Positions 1 through 8,905 of a stretch of 64,000 bases of DNA are shown here, in pieces. The DNA lies in NCBI RefSeq assembly GCF_013009555.1, contig NZ_CP046176.1, positions 2,077,501-2,141,500 on the forward strand. The letters are read 5' to 3'. The stretch is from Phocaeicola dorei (lineage in GTDB: Bacteria > Bacteroidota > Bacteroidia > Bacteroidales > Bacteroidaceae). The position numbers and the translations under genes are program-made. How positions within the stretch are numbered: position 1 is the first letter of the stretch; each line of letters starts with the position of its first letter. The notes beneath the pieces were generated by a model. It was not told the DNA's origin. It saw only the letters and a program-made list of their open reading frames with translations, and did not search any database.

Positions 1-1051
1 GTACCAGAATGGAAACGTATGCCATGGTGCGTAGGGTAAACTCGCTGGAGCAACTGTTGGCCAAAGTCAGCGAACTTTGTAAATCGGCTGTAGACGGGTA
101 GTAAGCTGTATTATTATATCCTGCGCAAAGTAATAAAGCTAATACAGTGAGCACGACACCGGGACCGGCAAACCAGATACCATTGGTGGCAGTCTTGCTG
201 AATACAGCTTTTCCAATGCCCCAAAGAACCCCGACCACTCCGATGAGGAACAATACCAGCAATAGGGGTATATCCATCAGATTGAGGAAATACTTGTAAG
301 GTTCCATATAAATTTCCTTTGTTTCGGGATTTACAGCGAAACCGTCGGCTAATAAAGTGCGGATAACGAAAGCCAGAAACAGGATAAGGAAAGGAATCGC
401 ATCGGTTATAAGCTGACGGCGGCAACGGGGAATCAAGTCTTTATCCCGGATGTTATTGATAAAATAAAGATTACCCAAAAGACGGGCCAGGAAGAATACG
501 GCGAATCCCAAGACCAGATTCCAAGGATTAGTCAGCGCATCCAGTCCGTGCCATCCGTTGGCCCAACTGCTGATGACAGGCATCAGTTCATTGCCCATGT
601 TGCCTTTATTAACCAGGAAATTGGAGCCGGTAAAGAAAGTAGCCACGGCTCCTCCCAGCAACAACGGACCCACAATGCCGTTTATAACCAGAAACCATTG
701 GTAAGTGCGTTTGCCCAGCAGATTGCCCAGCTTGGATTGGAACTCGTATGAGACAGCCTGCAATACGAAACTGAAAAGAATAATCATCCACAACCAGTAA
801 GCACCGCCGAAGCTGGTACTGTAGAACAGTGGGAAAGAAGCGAAGAAAGCGCCCCCGAAAGTGACTAAAGTGGTAAAAGTAAACTCCCACTTGCGTCCTG
901 TGGAGTTTACCAGCAAGGCACGTTCTTCGTCATTGCGTCCCAGCGTGAACAATAAGGAATTACCACCCTGTACAAAGAGCAGGAACACCAACAGGGCTCC
1001 CAGTAACGATACCAGGAACCACCAATAATTTTGTAAAAATATATAGTCCAT
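1..1051 (-). CDS. cydB: Cytochrome bd ubiquinol oxidase subunit II (3' end beyond the window)
   Basis: Partial gene. Reading the minus strand from ATG at 1051 gives an open frame of about 350 codons to the window edge with no stop, so the C-terminus is missing. The product starts MDYIFLQNYWWFLVSLLGA and is strongly hydrophobic with repeated membrane segments, as expected for the subunit that partners CydA in the quinol:oxygen oxidoreductase of the inner membrane. The start lies 63 bp downstream of the cydA stop on the same strand, so the two should be one transcript. In obligate anaerobes of this group bd oxidase lets cells respire and scavenge nanomolar oxygen (known for the family). Identification rests on the sequence and on its place after cydA. 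I am confident in the family; only the terminal residues cannot be judged. Confidence 0.93.
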   Translation of the reverse strand, partial: MDYIFLQNYWWFLVSLLGALLVFLLFVQGGNSLLFTLGRNDEERALLVNSTGRKWEFTFTTLVTFGGAFFASFPLFYSTSFGGAYWLWMIILFSFVLQAVSYEFQSKLGNLLGKRTYQWFLVINGIVGPLLLGGAVATFFTGSNFLVNKGNMGNELMPVISSWANGWHGLDALTNPWNLVLGFAVFFLARLLGNLYFINNIRDKDLIPRCRRQLITDAIPFLILFLAFVIRTLLADGFAVNPETKEIYMEPYKYFLNLMDIPLLLVLFLIGVVGVLWGIGKAVFSKTATNGIWFAGPGVVLTVLALLLCAGYNNTAYYPSTADLQSSLTLANSCSSEFTLRTMAYVSILV

Positions 1052-1114
1052 AATGTTCTAATTTAAAAATGGAGAATTGAATATTGAAAGATAGAACTGA
1101 AGAAACCTTAGTTC

Positions 1115-2617
1115 TCAATTCTTGATTCCCTCCGGCCCTTTCTTGATAGCCTTCAGCATAATACCTATTTCTGCAAAGAGCAGAACGGTGAACAACAGAA
1201 GGAAAATAAAGAAAGTAAGTTGTACAGACCCTGTCTGTAACTTGGAGATGGCTGCTCCTACGGGCAGCATATCCTGTATAGCCCATGGCTGGCGCCCTAC
1301 CTCGGCTACCACCCAGCCTGCCTGACTACCGATGTAGGCTAACGGAATAGTCCACAAAGCCACCCGTTGCAGCCATCGCATATCGGCCAGTTTCTCTTTT
1401 TTCGATACAATCAATACGATGATAAAGAACAGGATGAAATAACCTCCCAGTCCCACCATGACCCGGAATGACCAGAAAGTAAGTTCCACATTAGGAACCA
1501 GATGGGTGGGGTCCTTGATATATCCGTAACCAAAATATTTCACGTTTTCGTCCAATGTCTTGCGAGCTACGGCGGCGCTTGCTTCGTCACCTGCCTTATG
1601 CGCTTTGCGGAATGCATCCAGAGCGGCGATGGCAATCTGTCCGCGTTTAATTTTCTCTTCGGCCGATAAAGCCGTTGTACCGTCGGGCATCTGATAACCA
1701 CCTTCCAGCAGATTGTTGATACCCGGGACATAGCCGTCTATGTCGTGAGTGGCAAGAATGGAAAGCATTTTGGGGATTTTCAAATCTCCTACAATGGTGA
1801 AGGGCACTCCGTTTCCACCATCGTGTAATCCTTCGGCGGCGGCCATTTTCATAGGCTGTACTTTGGCTACCTGTACTCCCGAAATATCACCCGTCCATGC
1901 AGTGACGAGAGAAGCGAACAGACCTACGGCGGCGGCAACTTTAATGCTGCTCAGAGCGAACTCCTTCTGACGGTTGCGCAATAAATACCAACAACTTATT
2001 CCTACTACAAAAACGGCTCCCAGTATCCAGCTGCTTAACACTGTGTGGAAGAACTTGGCGACAGCCATGGGAGAGAGGGCGACAGCTGCAAAGTTCACCA
2101 TTTCATTTCTTACTGTTTCGGGATTGAAAGCCATTCCTACAGGATATTGCATCCAGGCATTGGCGACTAGAATCCACCAGGCGGAGATTGTTGCTCCCAG
2201 TCCGGTGAGCCAGGTGGATGCCAGGTGGAAACGCTTGCTCACTTTGTTCCAGCCGAAGAACATAACGGCAATGAAAGTGGCTTCCATAAAGAATGCCAGA
2301 ATTCCTTCGATGGCCAGTGGGGCTCCGAAAATATCTCCCACAAACCAGGAATAGTTACTCCAGTTGGTTCCGAACTCAAATTCCAGAATCAGACCGGTGG
2401 CGACACCTACGGCGAAATTGATTCCAAACAGTTTCATCCAAAACTTGGCTGTGTTCTTCCAGAATTCCTTACCTGTTGTCACATAAAAGGTCTCCATGAG
2501 CCCCATTATCACAGCCAATCCCAAAGTGAGAGGCACGAAAAGCCAGTGATACATGGCCGTCAAAGCAAACTGCGCTCTTGACCAGTCAATTAACGAAGTG
2601 TCAATGTTTTCAAACAT
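1115..2617 (-). CDS. cydA: Cytochrome bd ubiquinol oxidase subunit I
   Basis: Product of 500 residues, the quinol-oxidising subunit carrying hemes b558, b595 and d. Visible signatures are His24 in YHWLFVPLTLG, Glu104 and Glu112 in the IEGILAFFMEAT segment, His191 in AKFFHT (a heme b558 ligand by family comparison), the KVQPMKMAAAEG quinol-loop motif, an SFRVMVG segment where the heme-ligand Met is expected, and the diagnostic GRQPWAIQ motif near the C-terminus. Multiple hydrophobic segments fit an integral membrane protein. Length matches the short Q-loop type. It lies between the DUF4492 gene (24 bp upstream) and cydB (63 bp downstream), making a three-gene operon read from a promoter near 2890. 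Nothing is truncated or unusual. Confidence 0.97.
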   Translation of the reverse strand: MFENIDTSLIDWSRAQFALTAMYHWLFVPLTLGLAVIMGLMETFYVTTGKEFWKNTAKFWMKLFGINFAVGVATGLILEFEFGTNWSNYSWFVGDIFGAPLAIEGILAFFMEATFIAVMFFGWNKVSKRFHLASTWLTGLGATISAWWILVANAWMQYPVGMAFNPETVRNEMVNFAAVALSPMAVAKFFHTVLSSWILGAVFVVGISCWYLLRNRQKEFALSSIKVAAAVGLFASLVTAWTGDISGVQVAKVQPMKMAAAEGLHDGGNGVPFTIVGDLKIPKMLSILATHDIDGYVPGINNLLEGGYQMPDGTTALSAEEKIKRGQIAIAALDAFRKAHKAGDEASAAVARKTLDENVKYFGYGYIKDPTHLVPNVELTFWSFRVMVGLGGYFILFFIIVLIVSKKEKLADMRWLQRVALWTIPLAYIGSQAGWVVAEVGRQPWAIQDMLPVGAAISKLQTGSVQLTFFIFLLLFTVLLFAEIGIMLKAIKKGPEGIKN

Positions 2618-2640
2618 AACTTTCTGATTTATTTAAATGT

Positions 2641-2859
2641 TTATGGATTTGCCCGTTCTATTAACTCTTCACCTACATACTGTTGTTTCTCTTCCGTTGT
2701 CTTGCCGCCAAGGAAGGAGGGGAAAAAGAAAAGTTTCAGAATAAAGAACATGATGAATAATTTGATAAGAATAATCGCCCAGAGGGTACGTCCCAAGGTC
2801 ATCTCGCGAAAGCCGTCGCGATAGAATATCCAGATGCGTGTTAACAAAGAATCATTCAT
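2641..2859 (-). CDS. DUF4492 small membrane protein of the cyd operon
   Basis: A 72-residue protein with one hydrophobic segment (about residues 27-48, LWAIILIKLFIMFFILKLFF) between a basic N-terminal part and a charged C-terminal tail. It matches the DUF4492 family that is typically found immediately upstream of cydA in Bacteroidota and some Campylobacterota (established context). Here it is the first gene of the cyd operon, 23 bp before cydA. Size, single membrane pass and location are reminiscent of the CydX/CydS accessory subunits of bd oxidases elsewhere, but there is no visible sequence similarity to them. A role in oxidase assembly or stability is an inference. Confidence 0.85.
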   Translation of the reverse strand: MNDSLLTRIWIFYRDGFREMTLGRTLWAIILIKLFIMFFILKLFFFPSFLGGKTTEEKQQYVGEELIERANP

Positions 2860-2886
2860 AAATTTATCTTAAAGTTGTAATAATTA

Positions 2887-2917
2887 CAAAGAAAAACACT
2901 TTATCGGTAAAAAGCAA
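2887..2917 (-). promoter_or_regulatory. Putative promoter of the cyd operon
   Basis: On the minus strand a TTG (2915-2917) is followed after 20 bp by TTTCTTTG (2887-2894), close to the Bacteroides -33/-7 arrangement although the -7 box has TT instead of TA. It lies 28 bp before the start of the DUF4492 gene and is back to back with the promoter of the exporter operon. Confidence 0.5.
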
Positions 2918-2955
2918 GTTTTTGTCCATAGAAATCTTCCGCAAATCTATATTTA

Positions 2956-2986
2956 TTGCTAAAAATATCACGGTCCTCTACTTTTG
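2956..2986 (+). promoter_or_regulatory. Putative promoter of the tripartite exporter operon
   Basis: TTG at 2956-2958 and TACTTTTG at 2979-2986 are 20 bp apart, matching the Bacteroides -33 TTG / -7 TAnnTTTG consensus. The box is 26 bp upstream of the TolC-like start codon at 3013. No other plus-strand promoter is visible before the four-gene operon. Confidence 0.65.
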
Positions 2987-3012
2987 TATCAACAAATTAA
3001 ATAGTAAAAAGG

Positions 3013-4356
3013 ATGAGACAACGAGTAGTATATTTCGCAATGATTTTGGCCGCGGTTACTTCGGTTTCCGCCCAAGAAGCCAAAAAATGGACGCTGGACG
3101 ACTGCATTGACTATGCATTGGAGAAAAATATCCAATTGCAGCAGGATAAAATCTCATTGGAAGAGAGCTCGGTAGATGTGAAAACCGCCAAAGCCGCCCT
3201 CTTTCCCAGTCTGTCGTTCAGCACAGGACAGAATGTGACGAACCGTCCGTATCAGGAAACCAGTAACACGGTAAGCGGAACGGAGATCATCAGTAGTGAT
3301 AGTAAAACCACTTATAATGGAAACTATGGTCTGAACGCGCAGTGGACCTTGTGGAACGGTAACAAACGCTTGAATACGATCAAGCAGAGGAGGACTAGTC
3401 AGCAGATAGCAGGGCTTGCCGTAACCGAAACGGAGAACTCTCTGCAAGAGCAGATTGCACAAATATTCATCCAGATACTTTATGCCGACGAGTCGGTGAA
3501 GATTAACCGGAATACCTTACAGGTGAGCCAGGCCACATACGACAGGGGCAAAGAGCTCTTTCAGGAAGGGAGTATTTCGAAGGCCGATTTGGCGCAGTTG
3601 GAATCACAAGTAAGCAGTGACAAATATCAGTTGGTGACCTCCGAAAGCTCCTTGCGCGACTATAAATTGCAGTTGAAGCAGTTGTTGGAACTGGACGGTG
3701 CGGAAGAAATGGATTTGGTTCTTCCCGAACTCGCCGATGAGCATGTCTTGCAACCGCTGCCTGCTCAGGAGGATGTTTATCAGCAGGCTTTGGCATCACG
3801 TCCGGAAATCCAAAGCAGCAAGTTGAGCATCGAGAATTCCAAACTGGATATATCAGTGGCTAAAGCTGGCTATCTCCCTACCATCAGTCTGAGTGCATCT
3901 ACGGGGAGTATGACAAACAGTGCCAGTGACAATAGCTGGAGCAAACAAATGAAGTATGGCTGGAACAATATGATAGGATTGAACATAAATATTCCGATTT
4001 TTGATAACCGCCAGAATAAAAGTGCCGTACAGAAGGCACGCTTGCAATATGACAGTAGTCTGCTCGATCTGATAAACAAACAAAAGGAACTCTATAAGAA
4101 TATAGAAAGTCTGTGGCTGGACGCTACTAACGCTCAAGAGCAATATGCGGCGGCCGAAAGCAAACTGAAAAGTAGCCAGGCCAGTTACGAGATGGTCAGC
4201 GAGCAGTTCAATTTGGGAATGAAGAATACCGTAGAGTTGCTTACCGAGAAAAATAACCTGCTCAGTGCACAGCAGCAACGTATCCAGGCCAAATATATGG
4301 CTATCCTGGACCGGACTTTACTGAACTTCTATGCAGGTCAGGATATAAAATTATAA
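3013..4356 (+). CDS. TolC-family outer membrane efflux protein
   Basis: 447 residues with an N-terminal signal peptide (MRQRVVYFAMILAAVTSVSA, cut before QEAKKW). The mature start KKWTLDDCIDYALEKNIQLQQ is the usual opening of TolC-like proteins, and two long coiled-coil helical stretches (about residues 40-220 and 265-440) reproduce the duplicated OEP domain. The protein should trimerise into an outer membrane channel with a periplasmic tunnel. It begins an operon with a periplasmic adaptor, an ABC ATPase and a MacB-type permease, so it supplies the outer membrane exit of a MacAB-TolC-like exporter. The substrate cannot be read from the sequence. Confidence 0.93.
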   Translation: MRQRVVYFAMILAAVTSVSAQEAKKWTLDDCIDYALEKNIQLQQDKISLEESSVDVKTAKAALFPSLSFSTGQNVTNRPYQETSNTVSGTEIISSDSKTTYNGNYGLNAQWTLWNGNKRLNTIKQRRTSQQIAGLAVTETENSLQEQIAQIFIQILYADESVKINRNTLQVSQATYDRGKELFQEGSISKADLAQLESQVSSDKYQLVTSESSLRDYKLQLKQLLELDGAEEMDLVLPELADEHVLQPLPAQEDVYQQALASRPEIQSSKLSIENSKLDISVAKAGYLPTISLSASTGSMTNSASDNSWSKQMKYGWNNMIGLNINIPIFDNRQNKSAVQKARLQYDSSLLDLINKQKELYKNIESLWLDATNAQEQYAAAESKLKSSQASYEMVSEQFNLGMKNTVELLTEKNNLLSAQQQRIQAKYMAILDRTLLNFYAGQDIKL

Positions 4357-4380
4357 TCATAACGCTATACATATTATATT

Positions 4381-5604
4381 ATGGAAAAGAAGAAAATTAT
4401 CCTTACTACAGCAGTAGCCGTAGTGGTCGTGGCAGGCGGTTTCTGGATGCTTGGCGGACCGGAGGGGAAAAGTACGGTCGATTTCGCAACGGAAGCTGTA
4501 ACGAAAGGCAATGTCAGCAATTTCATCACTGCTACCGGAACCATAGAGCCGGTGACAGAGGTGGAAGTGGGTACGCAGGTATCCGGTATCATTGATAAGA
4601 TTTATGTGGATTACAACTCCGTGGTAAAGAAAGGAGAATTGATAGCCGAGATGGATAAAGTGACATTGCAAAGTGAACTTCAGTCGGCAAAGGCCACCTA
4701 TGACGGCAATAAGGCAGAGTACGACTATCAGAAGAAATTATACGACCGTAACCGTAAGCTGCACGAGAAGCAATTAATCAGCGATACGGACTATGAAGAA
4801 ACGGTTTATAATTTCCAACGTGCCCAAAGTGCATTGGAGCAAAGCAAGGCGGCTCTGGCAAAGGCTGAGCGTAACCTGTCATACGCAACCATCACCTCGC
4901 CCATTGATGGAGTGGTGACCAGCCGTGATGTGGAAGAAGGACAGACCGTAGCATCCGGTTTCGAGACTCCGACACTGTTCACCATCGCTGCCGACTTGAC
5001 CAAGATGCAAGTGGTGGCCGATGTGGATGAAGCCGATATTGCCGGGGTGGAGGAAGGAGCCCGTGTAACCTTTACCGTGGATGCTTATCCCGACGATGTG
5101 TTCGAAGGAGTAGTCAGACAGATTCGTTTGGGGAGCACGAACAGCACGAGCAGCAGCTCTTCAACAACCACCAGCACCACTGTAGTTACTTATGAGGTAG
5201 TGATAACAGCTGATAATCCTGATTTGAAACTGAAACCGCGTCTTACCGCCAACGCTACCATTTATACATTGACCAAGGATAATGTGTTGACCGTTCCCAA
5301 CAAGGCTTTGCGCTTTACTCCCAACAAGGACATAGTGGGAGGCCGTAAGATAAACGATTGCCAGAGCAGTCATAAAGTGTGGACACTGGATAACAATGCC
5401 TTTACCGCCCATCCTGTAAAAATAGGTATTACTGATGGCAGCAAGACAGAGATTGTGAGTGGCATCACTGAAAATACACCGGTAGTGACAGAAACGGTAG
5501 TGAAAGGTGCTATGCCTGGAATGGAAGAACCGTCTGCCGGAGAAGGTGAAAGAAGTCCGTTCATGCCAGGTCCTCCGGGAAGCAATAAGAAAAAGAACAA
5601 GTAA
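4381..5604 (+). CDS. Periplasmic adaptor (membrane fusion) protein, MacA/HlyD type
   Basis: 407 residues. An N-terminal uncleaved signal-anchor (hydrophobic residues about 5-24) is followed by a lipoyl-like domain split around a coiled-coil hairpin (VSGIIDKIYVDYNSVVKKG, then the helical hairpin about residues 85-165), and by beta-barrel and membrane-proximal domains (SYATITSPIDGVVTSRDVEEGQ). This is the usual MacA layout. It bridges the MacB-like permease and the TolC-like channel encoded beside it. Two oddities are a Ser/Thr low-complexity stretch at about residues 244-262 inside the barrel domain, and a basic, proline-rich C-terminal tail ending in KKKNK. The gene begins 24 bp after the TolC-like gene and is 41 bp before the ATPase. 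Confidence 0.92.
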   Translation: MEKKKIILTTAVAVVVVAGGFWMLGGPEGKSTVDFATEAVTKGNVSNFITATGTIEPVTEVEVGTQVSGIIDKIYVDYNSVVKKGELIAEMDKVTLQSELQSAKATYDGNKAEYDYQKKLYDRNRKLHEKQLISDTDYEETVYNFQRAQSALEQSKAALAKAERNLSYATITSPIDGVVTSRDVEEGQTVASGFETPTLFTIAADLTKMQVVADVDEADIAGVEEGARVTFTVDAYPDDVFEGVVRQIRLGSTNSTSSSSSTTTSTTVVTYEVVITADNPDLKLKPRLTANATIYTLTKDNVLTVPNKALRFTPNKDIVGGRKINDCQSSHKVWTLDNNAFTAHPVKIGITDGSKTEIVSGITENTPVVTETVVKGAMPGMEEPSAGEGERSPFMPGPPGSNKKKNK

Positions 5605-5645
5605 TAAAAGGTAATGCTTCCGTTTACATTGAAAGAATAAATCAC

Positions 5646-6389
5646 ATGAAAAAGATAATCGAATTACAAAATATAAAACGGAACTTCCAGGTAGGCGATG
5701 AAACCGTCCACGCCCTGCGTGGCATCTCTTTTACCATCTACGAGGGAGAGTTTGTTACGATCATGGGTACTTCCGGTTCCGGCAAGTCCACTCTGCTGAA
5801 TACTTTGGGATGTCTTGATACCCCTACCAGTGGTGAATACCTGTTGGATGGTGTGTCCGTGCGTACCATGAGCAAACCTCAGAGGGCTGTGTTGCGTAAT
5901 CGTAAAATAGGTTTCGTATTTCAGAACTATAATCTGTTGCCTAAGACGACTGCCGTAGAGAATGTGGAGTTGCCCTTGATGTATAACTCGTCCGTATCGG
6001 CTTCCGAAAGACGGAAACGTGCCATTGAATCACTGATAGCTGTGGGACTGGGTGACCGTCTGGAACATAAATCCAATCAGATGTCCGGCGGACAGATGCA
6101 ACGTGTGGCCATTGCCCGTGCCTTGGTGAATAATCCTGCCGTTATTTTGGCTGATGAAGCGACCGGTAATCTGGATACCCGTACCTCTTTCGAGATTCTG
6201 GTACTTTTCCAAAAGTTGCACGCCGAAGGCCGTACGCTTATTTTTGTCACTCACAATCCCGAAATAGCCCAGTATAGCAGCCGTAATATCCGCTTGCGTG
6301 ACGGGCATGTAGTGGAAGATACCGTCAATCCTCAGATCCTTTCGGCCGCTGCCGCACTGGCTGCCTTGCCCAAGAATGACGAGGACTAA
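5646..6389 (+). CDS. ABC transporter ATP-binding protein (MacB/LolD-like)
   Basis: 247 residues. It carries a complete nucleotide-binding domain: Walker [13 protein letters not shown] at about residue 41, the Q-loop [13 protein letters not shown], the signature [15 protein letters not shown], Walker [13 protein letters not shown] and the H-loop FVTHNPE. The FQNYNLLP and ATGNLDT wording is characteristic of the LolD/MacB/FtsE branch. In enterobacteria ATPase and permease are fused in MacB; here they are separate genes 18 bp apart. It energises the exporter made of the adjacent adaptor, permease and TolC-like channel. Confidence 0.94.
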   Translation: MKKIIELQNIKRNFQVGDETVHALRGISFTIYEGEFVTIMGTSGSGKSTLLNTLGCLDTPTSGEYLLDGVSVRTMSKPQRAVLRNRKIGFVFQNYNLLPKTTAVENVELPLMYNSSVSASERRKRAIESLIAVGLGDRLEHKSNQMSGGQMQRVAIARALVNNPAVILADEATGNLDTRTSFEILVLFQKLHAEGRTLIFVTHNPEIAQYSSRNIRLRDGHVVEDTVNPQILSAAAALAALPKNDED

Positions 6390-6407
6390 CCATAAAAAAG
6401 AATCATT

Positions 6408-7628
6408 ATGAACGGAACAAATCTATTTAAAATAGCTCTCCGGGCCCTTGCCAACAACAAGCTCCGCGCTTTCCTCACCATGTTGGGGATCATCATCGGT
6501 GTGGCATCAGTCATTGCTATGCTTGCCATCGGTCAGGGCTCGAAAAAGAGCATCCAGCAACAAATCTCGGAGATGGGGTCAAACATGATTATGATTCATC
6601 CGGGAGCAGAGATGCGTGGAGGGGTCCGCCAAGACCCTTCGGCCATGCAGACACTGAAACTGGAAAATTATGAAAAGTTGAGCGAAGAGTGTACTTATCT
6701 CTCCGGCATCAGTCCCAACGTTTCTTCTTCGGGGCAACTTGTTGCGGGAGCCAACAACTACCCGTCTTCGGTGAGTGGTGTAAGTATGGATTATCTTACC
6801 ATACGCCAGCTCACCGTGGAACAGGGGGAGATGTTTACCGAGAATGATATCCGTACGGCAGCCAAGGTCTGTGTCATTGGCAAGACCATTGTCGATAATC
6901 TTTTTCCCGACGGATCGGATCCGATAGGGAAAGTGATTCGTTGTAACCAAATTCCTTTCCGGGTAATCGGTGTGCTGAAATCAAAAGGGTATAACTCGAT
7001 GGGCATGGACCAGGACGATGTGGTACTGGCTCCTTATAGCACGGTGATGAAACGACTGCTGGCACAGACTTACCTAAGTGGAATTTTTGCTTCGGCTCTG
7101 ACAGAAGAAATGACCGAGGAAGCAGTAGATGAGATAACGACCATCCTGCGCCGTGAACATAAGCTGAAAGAAACGGACGCTGACGACTTTACCATCCGCA
7201 CCCAGCAGGAATTGAGCAGTATGCTCAACACCACAACGGACCTGATGACCACTTTGCTGGCTTGTATTGCCGGCATCTCTCTGGTAGTCGGAGGTATTGG
7301 TATCATGAATATCATGTATGTGTCTGTAACAGAACGTACCCGTGAGATCGGTCTGCGCATGTCGGTCGGGGCACGAGGGGTCGATATTCTGAGCCAGTTT
7401 TTGATAGAGGCTATCCTGATCAGTATTACGGGTGGCTTGATAGGAGTGATTATAGGTTGCGGAGCCAGCTTTATGATTAAGGCAATAGCGCATTGGCCTG
7501 TGTTTATCCAACCTTGGAGCGTGTTGCTCTCCTTTCTGGTATGTACCGTTACTGGTGTGTTCTTCGGATGGTATCCGGCAAAGAAGGCCGCAGACCTTGA
7601 CCCGATAGACGCTTTGCGTTATGAATAA
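6408..7628 (+). CDS. ABC transporter permease (MacB/FtsX type)
   Basis: 406 residues with the MacB topology: one membrane helix near the N-terminus (about 18-42, AFLTMLGIIIGVASVIAMLAIG), a large periplasmic MacB_PCD domain (about 45-245), and three C-terminal membrane helices (about 285-310, 330-360, 370-392) within an FtsX domain. The VTERTREIGLRMSVGARGVDIL segment is the usual coupling-helix region. It works as a mechanotransmission-type exporter together with the ATPase, adaptor and TolC-like proteins upstream. It is the last gene of the operon and is followed by a complex hairpin region. Confidence 0.93.
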   Translation: MNGTNLFKIALRALANNKLRAFLTMLGIIIGVASVIAMLAIGQGSKKSIQQQISEMGSNMIMIHPGAEMRGGVRQDPSAMQTLKLENYEKLSEECTYLSGISPNVSSSGQLVAGANNYPSSVSGVSMDYLTIRQLTVEQGEMFTENDIRTAAKVCVIGKTIVDNLFPDGSDPIGKVIRCNQIPFRVIGVLKSKGYNSMGMDQDDVVLAPYSTVMKRLLAQTYLSGIFASALTEEMTEEAVDEITTILRREHKLKETDADDFTIRTQQELSSMLNTTTDLMTTLLACIAGISLVVGGIGIMNIMYVSVTERTREIGLRMSVGARGVDILSQFLIEAILISITGGLIGVIIGCGASFMIKAIAHWPVFIQPWSVLLSFLVCTVTGVFFGWYPAKKAADLDPIDALRYE

Positions 7629-7667
7629 GGGCGGAAAAGGTTTTCTGTATGGAGAGAAATGCCGGAA

Positions 7668-7787
7668 CATACGTTCGGGTTTGCCTCCCCACGGTTGTGG
7701 AGAGCGCTCCTCATAACTATGGGTTGCGCTCTCCATAACTGTGAAGAGCGCGGCCCATAGCTGTGGGAAGCCAAACTTGAACGTATG
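7668..7787. repeat. 120-bp intergenic imperfect inverted repeat with nested repeat units
   Basis: The ends CATACGTTC (7668-7676) and GAACGTATG (7779-7787) are perfect complements, and pairing continues inward with mismatches through GGGTTTGCCTCCCCAC / GTGGGAAGCCAAACTT. The interior alternates two short motifs, CATAACTRTGG-like (four versions) and GAGCGC-like (three versions), each itself close to palindromic. The stretch lies between the permease stop and the histidine kinase promoter, codes for nothing visible, and could fold into a long RNA or DNA hairpin. It may end the exporter transcript, although no T-tract follows. Confidence 0.7.
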
Positions 7788-7836
7788 AATAACAGAATAA
7801 GAGCCGTAGAAATCTTATTTCTAACCTAATCTTTCT

Positions 7837-7844
7837 TATCTTTG
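7837..7844 (+). promoter_or_regulatory. -7 box TATCTTTG of the LytS/LytTR operon
   Basis: A perfect TAnnTTTG box lies only 5 bp before the ATG at 7850. Because transcription normally starts about 6-8 bp after this box, the mRNA would begin at or next to the start codon and be leaderless or nearly so. Confidence 0.6.
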
Positions 7845-7849
7845 CCTAT

Positions 7850-8905
7850 ATGAAACAATTATTTTCACAGCGACGTTTTTTGGAACTGAGCATCCATATC
7901 GTCAGTTGGCTGCTCATATTTGGCTTCCCGTTGGTCTTTATGGACCGGGGAAGCGGCTTTAACCTGGCCCAATTCTTGCGGCACAGTTGTGTTCCTCTGT
8001 GCTATTTCGTTATCTTCTATGTCAATTACTTGTGGCTGGTTCCCCGCTATATGTTCACGGATGAAATGCGTAAGTATATTCTGAGCAATGCCGTGCTGAT
8101 ACTCTGCCTGAGTGTGCTTCTTCATGTATTTCTGGAAAGTATAAGTACGCCTCCGCCTCCTGAATTTGCGCGTCATATTCCACCTCGATGGATATTCTAT
8201 GCGCGGGATATGGGGATGATGATATTCGTCGCCGGGTTGGGTGCGGCCATTCGTACCAGTCTGCGTTGGCGTCAGGCGGAAGAGCGTTTGATAGAAGCTG
8301 AGAGGCAAAAGACGGAAGCGGAGCTGAAAAACTTGAAGAACCAGCTGAACCCTCATTTTCTGCTCAATACATTAAATAATATTTATGCCTTGATTGCTTT
8401 TAACAGTGACAAGGCGCAGGAGGCGGTACAGGAACTGAGCAAATTGTTACGGCATGTGCTCTATGACAATCAGCAGACTTTTGTCCCACTTGAAAAAGAA
8501 TTGGACTTTATCCGTAATTATGTAGCTTTGATGCGTATCCGTCTGCCACAGCAGGTAGAAGTAAGTGTGAATTTGGAGGTAGACTCCGGAGGTGCGTTGC
8601 AGATCGCTCCCCTTATTTTCATATCACTGATAGAAAATGCGTTCAAGCATGGCATCAGCCCCACGGTAGACAGTTTTATCAGTATTTCTATCTCCGGGCA
8701 TACGGATGGTACGGTGAGATGTGAGATCCTTAACAGCAATCATCCGAAGTCTGGGCAAGATAAAAGTGGAAGCGGGGTGGGGCTGGAACAGGTAAGCAAA
8801 CGGTTGGAACTGATTTATCCGGGACATTACGAATGGATAAAAGGGATCAGTGAGAACGGACAGGTATATTCTTCTATATTAACTATACAGACTAAAAGCT
8901 TATGA
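7850..8905 (+). CDS. Sensor histidine kinase, LytS/YehU type
   Basis: 351 residues. The N-terminal half has four hydrophobic segments (about residues 12-32, 46-66, 80-98 and 118-136), a short coiled coil follows (about 140-165), and then a His_kinase domain whose phospho-acceptor is His169 in NQLNPHFLLNTLNNIYAL. A HATPase domain follows, with LIENAFKHGI as the N-box and GSGVGLEQVSKRL as the G-box. No periplasmic sensor domain is visible, so the signal is probably sensed in or near the membrane. The stop overlaps the LytTR regulator start by 4 bp, so the two are translationally coupled and form a cognate pair. Confidence 0.93.
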   Translation: MKQLFSQRRFLELSIHIVSWLLIFGFPLVFMDRGSGFNLAQFLRHSCVPLCYFVIFYVNYLWLVPRYMFTDEMRKYILSNAVLILCLSVLLHVFLESISTPPPPEFARHIPPRWIFYARDMGMMIFVAGLGAAIRTSLRWRQAEERLIEAERQKTEAELKNLKNQLNPHFLLNTLNNIYALIAFNSDKAQEAVQELSKLLRHVLYDNQQTFVPLEKELDFIRNYVALMRIRLPQQVEVSVNLEVDSGGALQIAPLIFISLIENAFKHGISPTVDSFISISISGHTDGTVRCEILNSNHPKSGQDKSGSGVGLEQVSKRLELIYPGHYEWIKGISENGQVYSSILTIQTKSL

